From NCBI RefSeq assembly GCF_013618865.1, contig NZ_JABSOE010000017.1, positions 1-64,000 of the forward strand: 64,000 nt of DNA, given 5' to 3'. Of the stretch, positions 37,116 to 46,251 are shown piece by piece. This stretch comes from Phocaeicola faecicola. GTDB taxonomy: Bacteria > Bacteroidota > Bacteroidia > Bacteroidales > Bacteroidaceae. The notes under the pieces are model-generated. The model did not search any database, was not told the DNA's origin, and saw only the letters and a list, made by a program, of their open reading frames with translations. The first letter of the stretch is position 1; each line of letters starts with the position of its first letter. A program made the translations under genes and the position numbers.

Positions 37116-39695
37116 TTATAACAAAGATTGTAATTCCTTCAAACCCTTAATGTCATATTCTGAACCCATTAATTGGTCAATCATCGAAGATATTATATTG
37201 CCATTGATAGAAATGTGGGAATTGATGTCTCTATAACTTGTTTCGTATCTGCCACAGAGATATACTAAAGATTTGCTCAAAGTATATATTTCGGATTCAA
37301 GAGTTTGCTTTATTGCATCATAAATAGGTGTAACCCACTTCAAATGCAAAAATTCGTCCACCTCTACATCTGTCAAATTCTGTATGGTATCAATTGTTTT
37401 AGACTCTAAATCAGCCTTTGCCACCTTGATAGCCTTGTTTGTCTTGCTTTGCTTGTCCCAAAGAGCAACAATCTCCTTGAGTTTTGCCTTTGTCTCAGGT
37501 TCAATAGAATCTCCCTTGGTTTTGGCATCACTTGTAATCTTCTTCTTGTTCAACTTTGGACTGTCGCCATCCTCAAGATATACCGTAGTTTCCTCTTCAG
37601 TGAAATTGTTAGGTGCATCCTCAAGATTTGAGACACATTCGTCCACTTCTGCTTGCATCTGAGCAATAGCATCAAGTTCTGACTGGAATTTCACACTCTG
37701 CACTAATTCGAATGGCAAAATACGCCCTTTAAGTCCGTCTGGAACCTCGACTTCGTCATCACCATCCTTCTTTATCTTATAAGCCTGCTCAACGGCACGA
37801 ACCGCCTCCATACCATCGGTTTGGATTGTCTCAATGTCATTGACAATTGTCTGCCAGTTGTCTGCCAATGCTTGATATGCGGTATATTTATCAACAAGTG
37901 CGATTGATTGTAGGCGGCGGAAGATTTCTTCTGCAATGGCATCCTGCTCCTTCATTTCGTTTACAGACATGACATTGGTGATAAGGTGATCATGAAGCAT
38001 ATCCTCGAAGCCTGCAAAGGCATCAACAAACGACTGTTTCAATGCTTTTACGTCTGCATTTTCGTTGATAGCATCAGCTATGCTCTCCACCTTCACGCTT
38101 GCGTATGGACTGTCATCTTCATTTCTTTGGAATAGTTCGCCACGCAATGATGGTAATGCCTGCCAATAGTTTTCGAGCGAATCAATCTCACTCTCTGGAA
38201 TGCCTCCAAACATAGTAGCGTAGATGTCATACTGCACAGCAGTTTCGCTTGAATCTACATAACGGGGGATGTTAAGGTTGTAACCATTCTGACGGATTTC
38301 GTCACGAGATACTGCACGAGAGAAACCGGGGATTGACTTTCTATCACGAACGGTATCGGCAATGCGCTTAATGTCGCAAGCACGCAGTTTGTTCTGCTTG
38401 CCATCCTTTACAAATCCCTTTGAAGCATCAACGATTAGTACATCATCATTATCACGATGCTGCTTCAGCACCATAATGAGTGTAGGAATACCAGTGCCAA
38501 AGAAGATATTGGCAGGCAAACCAATGATAGCGTCGATGTTGTTCTTCTCTATGAGGTTCTTACGAATCTTCCCCTCGCCATCAACATCTTTTTCTGGATC
38601 ACCTCGAAAAAGTACGCCATGAGGCAGAACGATAGTGAGAATGCCGTCAGGCTTGATGTGGTGGAGTTCATGGAGCAGAAACGCATAATCAGCCTTGCTC
38701 TTTGGAGCCACACCGTAATCCTTGAAACGAGAGTCCATTTCTGCATCAGTAGGATTCCAATGCTGAGAATATGGAGGATTGCTGACCACAGCATCTACAT
38801 AAAGAGGCTTGCTCATATCGCCTGCCTGTACAGGCCAATCTTCATCAAGCGAGTCTGCACAGCGAGCATTGATGTTGTTTGGCTTGATACCACGCATCAC
38901 AAGATTCATTCGAGTGAGGTTATAGGTATTCTCTTTCAGCTCCTGTGCATAGTACTTAACTTTATTCTTGTCCTCGATATGCCTACCAACCGACTTGCCA
39001 ATAGTGATAAGCAACGAACCAGAACCAGATGTTGGGTCGTAAATCTCGATAGTTTCCTTTGCCTTATGGTGTTCTGCCACAATCTCCGACATAAGTATAG
39101 CTACTTCGTGTGGTGTATAGAACTCACCAGCCTTTTTGCCTGCATTGGCGGCGAAGTTACCAATCAAATATTCATAAACATAGCCAAGCACGTCATAGTC
39201 TTGACTGCCATCGGTAGGAATATCCTTAATGAGTTTTATGAGGTCTTTTAGTGCGCGAGTTTGCGAAGCTGGATTCTCTCCAAGTTTACTAAGACCGGCT
39301 TGCAAAGTCAAAAAGATCTTTTCATAGACAGAGCGATAGTTCGCACTTACCAAACGGTCAAAATTGTTAAGTGCAGCACTCAGGTCTGCCACATTAAACA
39401 TAGAATCAGGCTTCAACCATGTACTGAACAGATACTTATACTCGATAAAGTATCCGATATTGTTCTTACAGTACTCAATAGTATCCTTTGCATTAGCATC
39501 TTCATAGTCTTCAACAAGAAAAGGCATATCCTCGTCAGTCCATCCATCCTTACGAAGATATTGCTCCTCGTTGTCACAGAGAAACTTATAGAAAATAAGA
39601 CCAAGGATATAATCCTTGTATTCGTTGGCATCGATCTTCGAACGCATCTTGTTCGCCGATGCCCATATTTTATTTGCAAGTTGCTGCTTATTCAT
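37116..39695 (-). CDS. hsdM: Type I restriction-modification methyltransferase subunit M
   Basis: An 859-residue N6-adenine methyltransferase. N-terminal HsdM_N region (1-165), then motif I IYDPTSGSGSLLITIG (218-233) and the catalytic NPPY (306-309, VVSNPPYSQHW). The C-terminal 300 residues are charged and helical, extending beyond a standard 500-residue HsdM. Unlike the 40688-43063 protein, all catalytic motifs are intact, so this is the working methylase. Confidence 0.92.
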   Translation of the reverse strand: MNKQQLANKIWASANKMRSKIDANEYKDYILGLIFYKFLCDNEEQYLRKDGWTDEDMPFLVEDYEDANAKDTIEYCKNNIGYFIEYKYLFSTWLKPDSMFNVADLSAALNNFDRLVSANYRSVYEKIFLTLQAGLSKLGENPASQTRALKDLIKLIKDIPTDGSQDYDVLGYVYEYLIGNFAANAGKKAGEFYTPHEVAILMSEIVAEHHKAKETIEIYDPTSGSGSLLITIGKSVGRHIEDKNKVKYYAQELKENTYNLTRMNLVMRGIKPNNINARCADSLDEDWPVQAGDMSKPLYVDAVVSNPPYSQHWNPTDAEMDSRFKDYGVAPKSKADYAFLLHELHHIKPDGILTIVLPHGVLFRGDPEKDVDGEGKIRKNLIEKNNIDAIIGLPANIFFGTGIPTLIMVLKQHRDNDDVLIVDASKGFVKDGKQNKLRACDIKRIADTVRDRKSIPGFSRAVSRDEIRQNGYNLNIPRYVDSSETAVQYDIYATMFGGIPESEIDSLENYWQALPSLRGELFQRNEDDSPYASVKVESIADAINENADVKALKQSFVDAFAGFEDMLHDHLITNVMSVNEMKEQDAIAEEIFRRLQSIALVDKYTAYQALADNWQTIVNDIETIQTDGMEAVRAVEQAYKIKKDGDDEVEVPDGLKGRILPFELVQSVKFQSELDAIAQMQAEVDECVSNLEDAPNNFTEEETTVYLEDGDSPKLNKKKITSDAKTKGDSIEPETKAKLKEIVALWDKQSKTNKAIKVAKADLESKTIDTIQNLTDVEVDEFLHLKWVTPIYDAIKQTLESEIYTLSKSLVYLCGRYETSYRDINSHISINGNIISSMIDQLMGSEYDIKGLKELQSLL

Positions 39696-39717
39696 ATATT
39701 TACTTTTTACTTACTAA

Positions 39718-40707
39718 TTAATTTATTCTAGTGATTTTATACAAGTTTTGACCATTTATTTGACCTTCAGTCAATTTAGTTATTAACTCGCTATACCATC
39801 TTACAACATCCATTACTTGATAAAGGCAAGACCTAAACATGAAAGGAGACTGGGCTTCAGTTACATATTCTGAAATTTGTAAATTTAAATCAACTCTTTT
39901 GTGTGAACCATCTTGCGTAACATCTATCAGATTCCCTATGGTGTGAGATATTGCTTTAGGCATGATAGACTCGTTCGGCTTATAGACCAAATTGTTGTTC
40001 TTATAACCATATTGGCTCCAATAAAATTTAAAAGCATTTAATGTGCTTACTTCTATAGGGATAATATTATTGTCTTTACACAAATCCATAATTTGCTCCA
40101 GAATACCTCGTAAATCATTAAACATGGATATACTCCTATTATACTCAACATCGCGTGCTTCATTCAATAAAAATTGATATAGATTTTCACTACAATCATC
40201 ATTTACCCTTTTGGCCATATTCAGCAATGCTTTATATTTCTTCTTGACCATAAATTCAATGGAATGAATGTGGTCAACTGTTGAAACTATCTTTTCTGCC
40301 AACAATTCTATATCGCCTTTTTGAATCAAACGTTTGGTTGTCGTAAAATAATCTAGCTCTCTGTTCTTGCAGATATCCTGCAATAGAATCTTTCTTGCTG
40401 TATATAGAAAAAAAGGTATATCCCTTTTCGTATTATAGAGTTCCAAAAAAGATACAGTGTGTATCAATCCACTTATATCATCAGACTCTAAATAATCAAC
40501 ATCCTCTTTACTAAAGTTTCCATCTACAACTACAGCATCAACTTCATCTTTATAGGTTTCTAAAGCATTTCGCAATGCTGTGGATGTAGGGACATACTCA
40601 AGTACTTCAATGCGTTTTTCATTGAATACCTTGCGAATAAGTTCATCCTGCTTTAGGGTTGCGCATTCATCATCTGCCCATATTACATTATATATATTCA
40701 CCTCCAT
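39718..40707 (-). CDS. Receiver-domain protein paired with the methylase-like kinase
   Basis: About 329 residues from the ATG at 40707 (MEVNIYNVIWADDE). The first 130 residues keep every key residue of a response-regulator receiver: D12/D13, phosphoacceptor D62 in VVVDGNF, T103 in FFLYTA and K125 in TTTKRL. The remaining 200 residues are helical with no DNA-binding motif that I recognise, so it may act through protein contacts. The gene overlaps the preceding kinase-like gene by 20 nt and precedes hsdM by 22 nt. It is inferred to accept phosphate from that kinase. Confidence 0.72.
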   Translation of the reverse strand: MEVNIYNVIWADDECATLKQDELIRKVFNEKRIEVLEYVPTSTALRNALETYKDEVDAVVVDGNFSKEDVDYLESDDISGLIHTVSFLELYNTKRDIPFFLYTARKILLQDICKNRELDYFTTTKRLIQKGDIELLAEKIVSTVDHIHSIEFMVKKKYKALLNMAKRVNDDCSENLYQFLLNEARDVEYNRSISMFNDLRGILEQIMDLCKDNNIIPIEVSTLNAFKFYWSQYGYKNNNLVYKPNESIMPKAISHTIGNLIDVTQDGSHKRVDLNLQISEYVTEAQSPFMFRSCLYQVMDVVRWYSELITKLTEGQINGQNLYKITRIN

Positions 40708-43063
40708 ATTCAATAAATTTTGTATCATCAGATGTTAAATAAATAGGTAGCAATACATTGAATGAAAGCCACTCTGATTCACTAACAATGGATATCTTTC
40801 CACCAAAATGATGTGCTATTTCCATGACATGATTACCTCCAAGACCGTCTTGGGATGAGTTTAAACCCACATTACCTCTTTCAACAAAATCTTTAATACT
40901 ATAGCCATCTGTCAAAGGATTTCCATTATTTGAGATTCCAATCATAACATATTTATTGTTATCAGCATATACCCCCTGAAGGTCTATGATTACCTTGTTA
41001 TGAGAATTATACCTTTTATTAAAACCATGTTGGTGGGCATTAATAAAGATACAGTCAAGCATGGTAAAAAATAGATCTTTATCAATTTCTACCATGGTAT
41101 CCTCAGAGACGTTCAGTTTAATTGGGGCCACATCAAAAGATTTGTACCCAAAGTTTTTCCAAGCCATAATATAATTAGATACTGTTTTGTACAGATTAAC
41201 TTTTTCTAACTCCGGCTTTACGTGGCTAAAGTCTGTACCAGTACAATTAATCTGACGTAATGCAAACTGAATGTTATCATTCAATACATTTACTGGGGAA
41301 TCAATTTGAGTAGAAGTCGCATTTTCTTTTCTAAGCACAGCTATAGCTGCACTCATTTTTGTGAATGTGATGCCTAAGTTATGAATTAGATCAGAAGATT
41401 TGCCACTCAAAACTTGAAGCTTTTCAAGTTTCTTTTTAAGCTCATTTTGCTCCTGACGATATATTCTCTCAACAATCAGTCTTTGACTTCTTAGATTCGT
41501 GTAAATAGGGAGATACAACTCATTGTAATTAACACGACTGATAATCCCTTGAGAATAAGTTTCTCTAATTCGCTTGTTATCTAATAGGACATGTATCAAA
41601 TACTCTGGTAAACAGATATTTTCATTAACTTCAAAACAAGAGAAATTTGGACTTACAAACAATGGATCATTATCATTCTTGTAATAGAACTTATCTGCCG
41701 TCATATTAAGTATCACACACTTGTTGCTCACTTTAACATATCGGTCTGGATTTACCAATTCGATTGAGTTAATATCAATACTTCTAGTGTGGAATTCAGT
41801 AATGCTTGCACAAAGATGCTCTGAAAGTAAAACTCTTCCAGTCACATCATCAAATCTCCTTTCTCCACGTATTTGAGTTGTCATGTCTCTGAATTTAACC
41901 AGTGTTTGACCGGATTGCACCTCAATCATATTATGCAGATAATACACTGGATCAAGCGAAAAATCATGCGAATATGTTTCTTCCACTCTAACAACTCCAA
42001 TTTGATTGCCTTCTGTTTTTTCTAATCTTTCAATAACAGCCTGATAGTTCAACTTTTTATTTCTTCCATCAGAAATAATGCAATCATCAGCATATACGAA
42101 TTTGATATCTTTTGTATATCGGTGTTTTTTCAATACAAGAATAACAGAATCAACTCCTGTATATGAAAGAACCCCTCTTGGCAACTTTATAACAGCATCC
42201 ACATAGTTTTTTTCACACAAGGTCTTTCTGATATGTTTATTGTTTCCACGAATGCAAGTTGAAGCTGATACTAATAGAACTGCTGAAGAAAGACTCTCTG
42301 ATTCGATGAATTTACCAATTACGAAATCCTCTAATAACAAAGGACGACGTTCATCCAAACTCCTATCATTCAGACGAAGGCCAAATGGCAATTCTGATGC
42401 AAGGCAATCACAATTTGAATTTCCACGCCAATTAAAAGTACAATCTTCCTGATTAATTTCAAGTTGCTTGCCAGCTGCATTCAATCGAATATCTGCAATT
42501 ACTTTTGTACGATTGCTCAATTCAGAACAAACAAACTCTATTTTGCTCAACTCTGGGAGAATAGCAAAAGAGCAAAGGCCAGCACATGGATCATATACTC
42601 TTCTTGGAGCACAATCAGTAATAAAATAACCCATTAATTGGGCTATTTCTTGAGTAGTAACACTTACGCCAGAATATTTTCCAGCATTTGACGTGTAAAC
42701 AGAAATAATGTGTTCTATTATATCCTGATAGAATTCATTTATGTATTCATTACACATTGAATAAAACTGGAACACAGCTTCCGCTGATTGACCTTCAAAG
42801 AAGCTTGGATTAACAGAATTCCTTATCTCTTTCAAAAGAGGAGACTCATATCCATCTACAATTTCGATTGGCTGAATGTGCATTTTACCATGGAACAATG
42901 ACTTTCCTTCGCCTACAATTGAAACAAGATGACCCTCATGATGTGCGCATAAAACATAAAACAAGGGCATTAATGAATCTACATCATATCGAATTAGAGA
43001 ACTGAGACATTTATCCAATTCAACCATCAAATTATTACGAATAGCTTCTTTCACATTCATCAT
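40688..43063 (-). CDS. Degenerate HsdM/HsdS-like protein fused to a histidine-kinase module
   Basis: A 791-residue protein with an unusual order. Residues 100-350 resemble HsdM: motif I is YDPCAGLCSF (157-166), but the catalytic NPPY/F is replaced by SELPFG (223-228), so methylation is doubtful. VIKLPRGVLSYTGVDSVILV matches the later HsdM block. Residues 385-550 resemble an HsdS target-recognition half plus spacer (LPEYLIHVLLDNKRIR). The C-terminus is kinase-like: H-box His561 in SSDLIHNLG, N-box INAHQHG (674-680), G1 SNNG (711-714) and G2 DGLGGNH (739-745). It heads the restriction operon and is followed by a receiver protein. It may sense DNA or Hsd status and signal; this is inference. Confidence 0.75.
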   Translation of the reverse strand: MMNVKEAIRNNLMVELDKCLSSLIRYDVDSLMPLFYVLCAHHEGHLVSIVGEGKSLFHGKMHIQPIEIVDGYESPLLKEIRNSVNPSFFEGQSAEAVFQFYSMCNEYINEFYQDIIEHIISVYTSNAGKYSGVSVTTQEIAQLMGYFITDCAPRRVYDPCAGLCSFAILPELSKIEFVCSELSNRTKVIADIRLNAAGKQLEINQEDCTFNWRGNSNCDCLASELPFGLRLNDRSLDERRPLLLEDFVIGKFIESESLSSAVLLVSASTCIRGNNKHIRKTLCEKNYVDAVIKLPRGVLSYTGVDSVILVLKKHRYTKDIKFVYADDCIISDGRNKKLNYQAVIERLEKTEGNQIGVVRVEETYSHDFSLDPVYYLHNMIEVQSGQTLVKFRDMTTQIRGERRFDDVTGRVLLSEHLCASITEFHTRSIDINSIELVNPDRYVKVSNKCVILNMTADKFYYKNDNDPLFVSPNFSCFEVNENICLPEYLIHVLLDNKRIRETYSQGIISRVNYNELYLPIYTNLRSQRLIVERIYRQEQNELKKKLEKLQVLSGKSSDLIHNLGITFTKMSAAIAVLRKENATSTQIDSPVNVLNDNIQFALRQINCTGTDFSHVKPELEKVNLYKTVSNYIMAWKNFGYKSFDVAPIKLNVSEDTMVEIDKDLFFTMLDCIFINAHQHGFNKRYNSHNKVIIDLQGVYADNNKYVMIGISNNGNPLTDGYSIKDFVERGNVGLNSSQDGLGGNHVMEIAHHFGGKISIVSESEWLSFNVLLPIYLTSDDTKFIEYGGEYI

Positions 43064-43121
43064 TTCTGAATCTATTTTAAGTACAACAATCAGTTAACAA
43101 TTGCAAAGGTGTGAACAAAGA

Positions 43122-43138
43122 ATGCAGACATTCTGCAT
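43122..43138. promoter_or_regulatory. Palindrome before the restriction operon, matching the CBASS operator
   Basis: ATGCAG-ACATT-CTGCAT, a 6-bp inverted repeat with a 5-nt centre, overlapped by GAATG-CAGA-CATTC. It lies 59-75 nt upstream of the kinase-like gene start. Its core differs at only two positions from TGCAG-TCTTT-CTGCA upstream of capW. Confidence 0.65.
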
Positions 43139-43188
43139 AGTTCCCGAAAAACTATATAAGTTTTTGTTTTAGCAAATTGTATCTGTTG

Positions 43189-43398
43189 TTATTCATCTTG
43201 TTCACGAATCAAATCTTTGACTTCAACCTCTAATACTTTGGCTACTTGCAGCAACATTTCTAAACTGGGTTGTGCTGCATTAGTACACCATTTAGAGATG
43301 GTTGCAGGATCTTTTCCTACTTGTACTGCAAGCCATTTGTTAGTTCTCCCTTTTTCAGCAAGCATTACCTTGATTCTATTAATTTTTTTATTAGCCAT
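43189..43398 (-). CDS. Small XRE-family helix-turn-helix regulator
   Basis: A 69-residue Cro/C1-type DNA-binding protein: IKVMLAEKGRTNKWLAVQVG and KDPATISKWCTN form the helix-turn-helix, followed by LEMLLQVAKVLEVEVKDLI. It has the size of the C (controller) proteins of restriction systems and lies just upstream of the restriction operon on the same strand. It is a candidate to bind the 43122-43138 palindrome, in competition with the CapW hypothesis. Confidence 0.85.
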   Translation of the reverse strand: MANKKINRIKVMLAEKGRTNKWLAVQVGKDPATISKWCTNAAQPSLEMLLQVAKVLEVEVKDLIREQDE

Positions 43399-43518
43399 AT
43401 CTTTATGTGTTTACAACTAGGCAAAATAATGAAAAAAAATTCAATCTAATAAATAATAATACAATAAAGTACATGTATGACAAATAAAATTGTGTATAGT
43501 TCATTATTAATTCAAAAA

Positions 43519-43779
43519 CTATATCCTTTTATCTCCTCTTGAACTAGCATTCTTTTCTAGGTTTACAATCTGCCTACAGAAAAACATCTGAAGTATATAG
43601 TCATGGTTATCGCCAAAAAAGAATTGAGTACAACAATTCGACTGAATTTTACTATTAGGCATAAATGGCTTCCACCCAAGTTCAGAAAGTCTTTTCTGCA
43701 ATCTGACATTAAGAAACTTCGAATGATATCCCAACGGATATATTTTTCCATCATGGCCTATTTCAAAATTAAACTTCAT
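43519..43779 (-). CDS. Small hypothetical protein
   Basis: An 86-residue frame between rloB and the XRE gene. Contents: KFNFEIGHDGKIYPLGYHS, then a mixed region with several Cys. No family recognised. Its ATG overlaps the stop of a 12-codon frame (ATGA). It may be a real small gene or a remnant of a truncated one; composition alone does not decide. The rest of the 43399-43850 stretch shows nothing else. Confidence 0.35.
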   Translation of the reverse strand: MKFNFEIGHDGKIYPLGYHSKFLNVRLQKRLSELGWKPFMPNSKIQSNCCTQFFFGDNHDYILQMFFCRQIVNLEKNASSRGDKRI

Positions 43780-43850
43780 CCTAATTTTGTCATAATGGTT
43801 AGTAGAATCCTCATTTTACCTATCTTTGCTCCCTTCCAACTTCTTTCATT

Positions 43851-44423
43851 TTATTCACTAACTTTTTTAATCGCCTTATAAATCTCACTATAAGAATCTC
43901 TACCTTTATATTTTTCGGCTAGTTCACATGCTCTATCCATTTTTGAATCAGCAAGCATTTCTTTAACCCATTTATCCTTCTCAAGGTATTTTCGAGTTTT
44001 ATCGTATGTTGGCAGATATTGCTTTAATGCTCTTTCTGTAGCTGCTGAATCTTGAAAATGTCGACACGTATCTTCAAAATGTAGTAAAAACCAATATTCT
44101 ATTGACTGTAAGCTATCACAGAGAATCACATTGGGATTATTTTCATATTTCTTTTTGAGCGACACCATTTTTTTATTTTCCGCATCAGAACGCCTGCTAA
44201 CATCTGCATCAAAAACACATATTACAAAGACATCTTCATCTAGAAGTTCCTTTATCTTCTTATCTATTTTTTCAATACTATTGTTTTCAAATAAACGAGG
44301 AGAAATAGAATATCTATAACCAAGTATTTTTTTCAAATGACTGAAATAGAATAATTCAGTCAAGCCCTCACCAACGATATGAATAACCTGTCTGGTCGCT
44401 GTATTTTTTCTTGCTTTTCTCAT
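43851..44423 (-). CDS. rloB: RloB-family TOPRIM-like protein
   Basis: A 190-residue protein with VGEGLTELFYF near the N-terminus (the conserved Glu of a TOPRIM-like fold) and FVICVFDADVSRR (the acidic DxD). SIEYWFLLHFED is the signature of RloB. RloB proteins pair with an AAA+ ATPase, RloA, and are often found inside or beside type I restriction loci; they resemble the AriB nuclease of PARIS in general layout. It starts 12 nt after the ATPase gene. Abortive-infection activity is inferred. Confidence 0.82.
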   Translation of the reverse strand: MRKARKNTATRQVIHIVGEGLTELFYFSHLKKILGYRYSISPRLFENNSIEKIDKKIKELLDEDVFVICVFDADVSRRSDAENKKMVSLKKKYENNPNVILCDSLQSIEYWFLLHFEDTCRHFQDSAATERALKQYLPTYDKTRKYLEKDKWVKEMLADSKMDRACELAEKYKGRDSYSEIYKAIKKVSE

Positions 44424-44435
44424 AAAAGTACATGA

Positions 44436-45644
44436 TTATAGATTAGGAACTGCACCGAATTTACCAAATTTATATGCCTTTTGGAGAGAACTAATCCTAT
44501 TCAATCCTTTGAAATCTGTTAGAGGATACAGCACACTTGATCCGTCCGGATTCTTTTCAGTAAACCAAACATTATCTTTCCTAAGCAAATCTTCTTCTCC
44601 TAATAGTCCATCATAATGTGTAGTGAGCAACAACTGGGCTTGCTCTGATTCTTTTAGAAAACGTTCAATGATGTATTCTATCAATTTCGGATGAAGAGAG
44701 GATTCAATCTCGTCAACTGCAAGAAAAGCATCTCTTTCAAGAATCTTTTGCACTTGAGCGGCCAAGCCAAACGTACGGATAGTACCGTCCGATTCAAACA
44801 GTTCCGGGAACTCATAATAATCATTGTTACCATCATCAGATGAAACTTTATGCTGATACATAGTATAATTGATCGAACCCTTATGTGTTTCCTGTTCTTT
44901 GGAAGTAATATTTGAAATATTGAAATCAGCTTCCTGTAGATATCTCAAAATATAATCTTTTGCAGACTCATTCTTGATTGATTCTTCGGCATAACGACTT
45001 AAAGATGATGCAGGCACAATTGCCGGCATAACCTGATTGGTTAGATACTGAAGAACTGCCTCTAATTCTACAATATGTGTATTTACCTGCATATAAGCAG
45101 CAAAAACTGACATGTTATGCAAACACTTCAATGTTATTTCCTCTTTGACAGATTGCGACATTTTGATCTTCTGTCCAAATTTAATAACCGATACGTTATT
45201 CTCAGTATTTCTTTCAAATATAGTAGCAGGCTGTTGACTTGGATAATAGATTAGACTTTCCTTTGCTACGTGCCATCTGTCTAAAGCTACAGAATAGACA
45301 TAACGAACTGCTTTTTCCTCATTCTTCAAGTAGAACGAAATCGAATATTCAGATAACTGCCTCGAACTTGTTTTATTCAGGAGAAACGGGACTATTTGAA
45401 TTTGTTCTGCCTTATTAAGTGGGGTATAAGTAATGAATGACTTGATAAAATCACAAACTTTAATAATATTACTTTTACCCGAAGCATTTGCTCCATAAAT
45501 GACAGCCACTTTCAATAGTCTCACATCACCCCCCAATTCGACAACATGATATGACTCCATATCCTTACTTCTATCAGCTTCAAAACTTAATATAGCCTCG
45601 TCTCTGAATGAGAACATATTCTTAAATCTAATTTCTGCTATCAT
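44436..45644 (-). CDS. rloA: RloA-like AAA ATPase (ABC/OLD-type)
   Basis: A 402-residue ATPase of the AAA_15/AAA_21 class. Walker A is YGANASGKSN near residue 55; ERDAFLAVDEIESSLHP holds Walker B and the D-loop; LLTTHYDG is the switch His region. FKNMFSFRDEAILSFEA at the start is typical of this family. It forms a two-gene unit with RloB. In PARIS and related systems the ATPase senses a phage protein and releases the nuclease. Whether this pair counts as PARIS or as plain RloAB needs structure or phylogeny. Confidence 0.83.
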   Translation of the reverse strand: MIAEIRFKNMFSFRDEAILSFEADRSKDMESYHVVELGGDVRLLKVAVIYGANASGKSNIIKVCDFIKSFITYTPLNKAEQIQIVPFLLNKTSSRQLSEYSISFYLKNEEKAVRYVYSVALDRWHVAKESLIYYPSQQPATIFERNTENNVSVIKFGQKIKMSQSVKEEITLKCLHNMSVFAAYMQVNTHIVELEAVLQYLTNQVMPAIVPASSLSRYAEESIKNESAKDYILRYLQEADFNISNITSKEQETHKGSINYTMYQHKVSSDDGNNDYYEFPELFESDGTIRTFGLAAQVQKILERDAFLAVDEIESSLHPKLIEYIIERFLKESEQAQLLLTTHYDGLLGEEDLLRKDNVWFTEKNPDGSSVLYPLTDFKGLNRISSLQKAYKFGKFGAVPNL

Positions 45645-46208
45645 ATAATTGTTTTTCTACAAATATATAACTAAATATCTATATTTGCAAATTAGATTTC
45701 AATATTTACATCATTTATGCAAAAATCAAAAACTAATACTCTTTTATCGAATTTATTGCACCCGTAGTCAATATAATCATTAAATCAGAACATCAGTCCA
45801 CCCATTAATATAAAAAATCGATACAAGCTAACATCAGTCTTCGTATTATCTCACTTAACAAAGATTTATATACAACCCGAAAATACGTTTTCTATTTGCA
45901 TAATATTGCACGCCATTGATAAAAATGCCATATCACTAAAAAAGGGTAAAAAATACCTCGTTCTTGTAACTTATTTGCTGGAAAACTTTGAAATTCAACA
46001 AAATACAATTATCTTTGTCTTACAAAAAGAATGTGGCAGTGTGCAACTTGTTGATAATCAATGAGTTACAATGACTAAAAATGACAAGAAATTAGACTTC
46101 TGTACCTTTTAGAGCTCCAAACATTTGATACTCAGAAACTTGCAATTACTGCATCGGCAAGTAATGGCTTGTAAACAGCCATAACCAACTATAACCATTT
46201 AGAATAAG
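45645..46208. other. AT-rich gap without a gene
   Basis: About 560 nt between the RloA start and the terminator of the sugar operon. No frame longer than about 30 codons looks real. It could contain the right edge of the defence island, but no direct repeat pairing with the 21.7-22.3 kb gap was recognised by eye. Confidence 0.45.
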
Positions 46209-46235
46209 AGGCTGTCTCAAAATGAGACAGCCTCA
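46209..46235 (-). terminator. Terminator of the sugar operon
   Basis: GAGGCTGTCTC and its perfect complement around a 5-nt loop, located 17 nt after the kinase stop on the minus strand. Sequence such as TTATTCT follows. Confidence 0.7.
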
Positions 46236-46251
46236 ATGATATATAATCTTT

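Noticed and set aside
38457-39251. Plus-strand frame of 264 codons
   Set aside because: Antisense shadow of hsdM, whose motifs and frame are unambiguous.
40688-43063. Reading this gene as an ordinary second HsdM
   Set aside because: The NPPY motif is absent and a complete kinase module is fused at the C-terminus.
21659-46208. Direct repeats marking the ends of the defence island
   Set aside because: Several TTTGC-containing stretches resemble parts of CTnDOT core sites, but no matching pair at both sides could be shown by eye.
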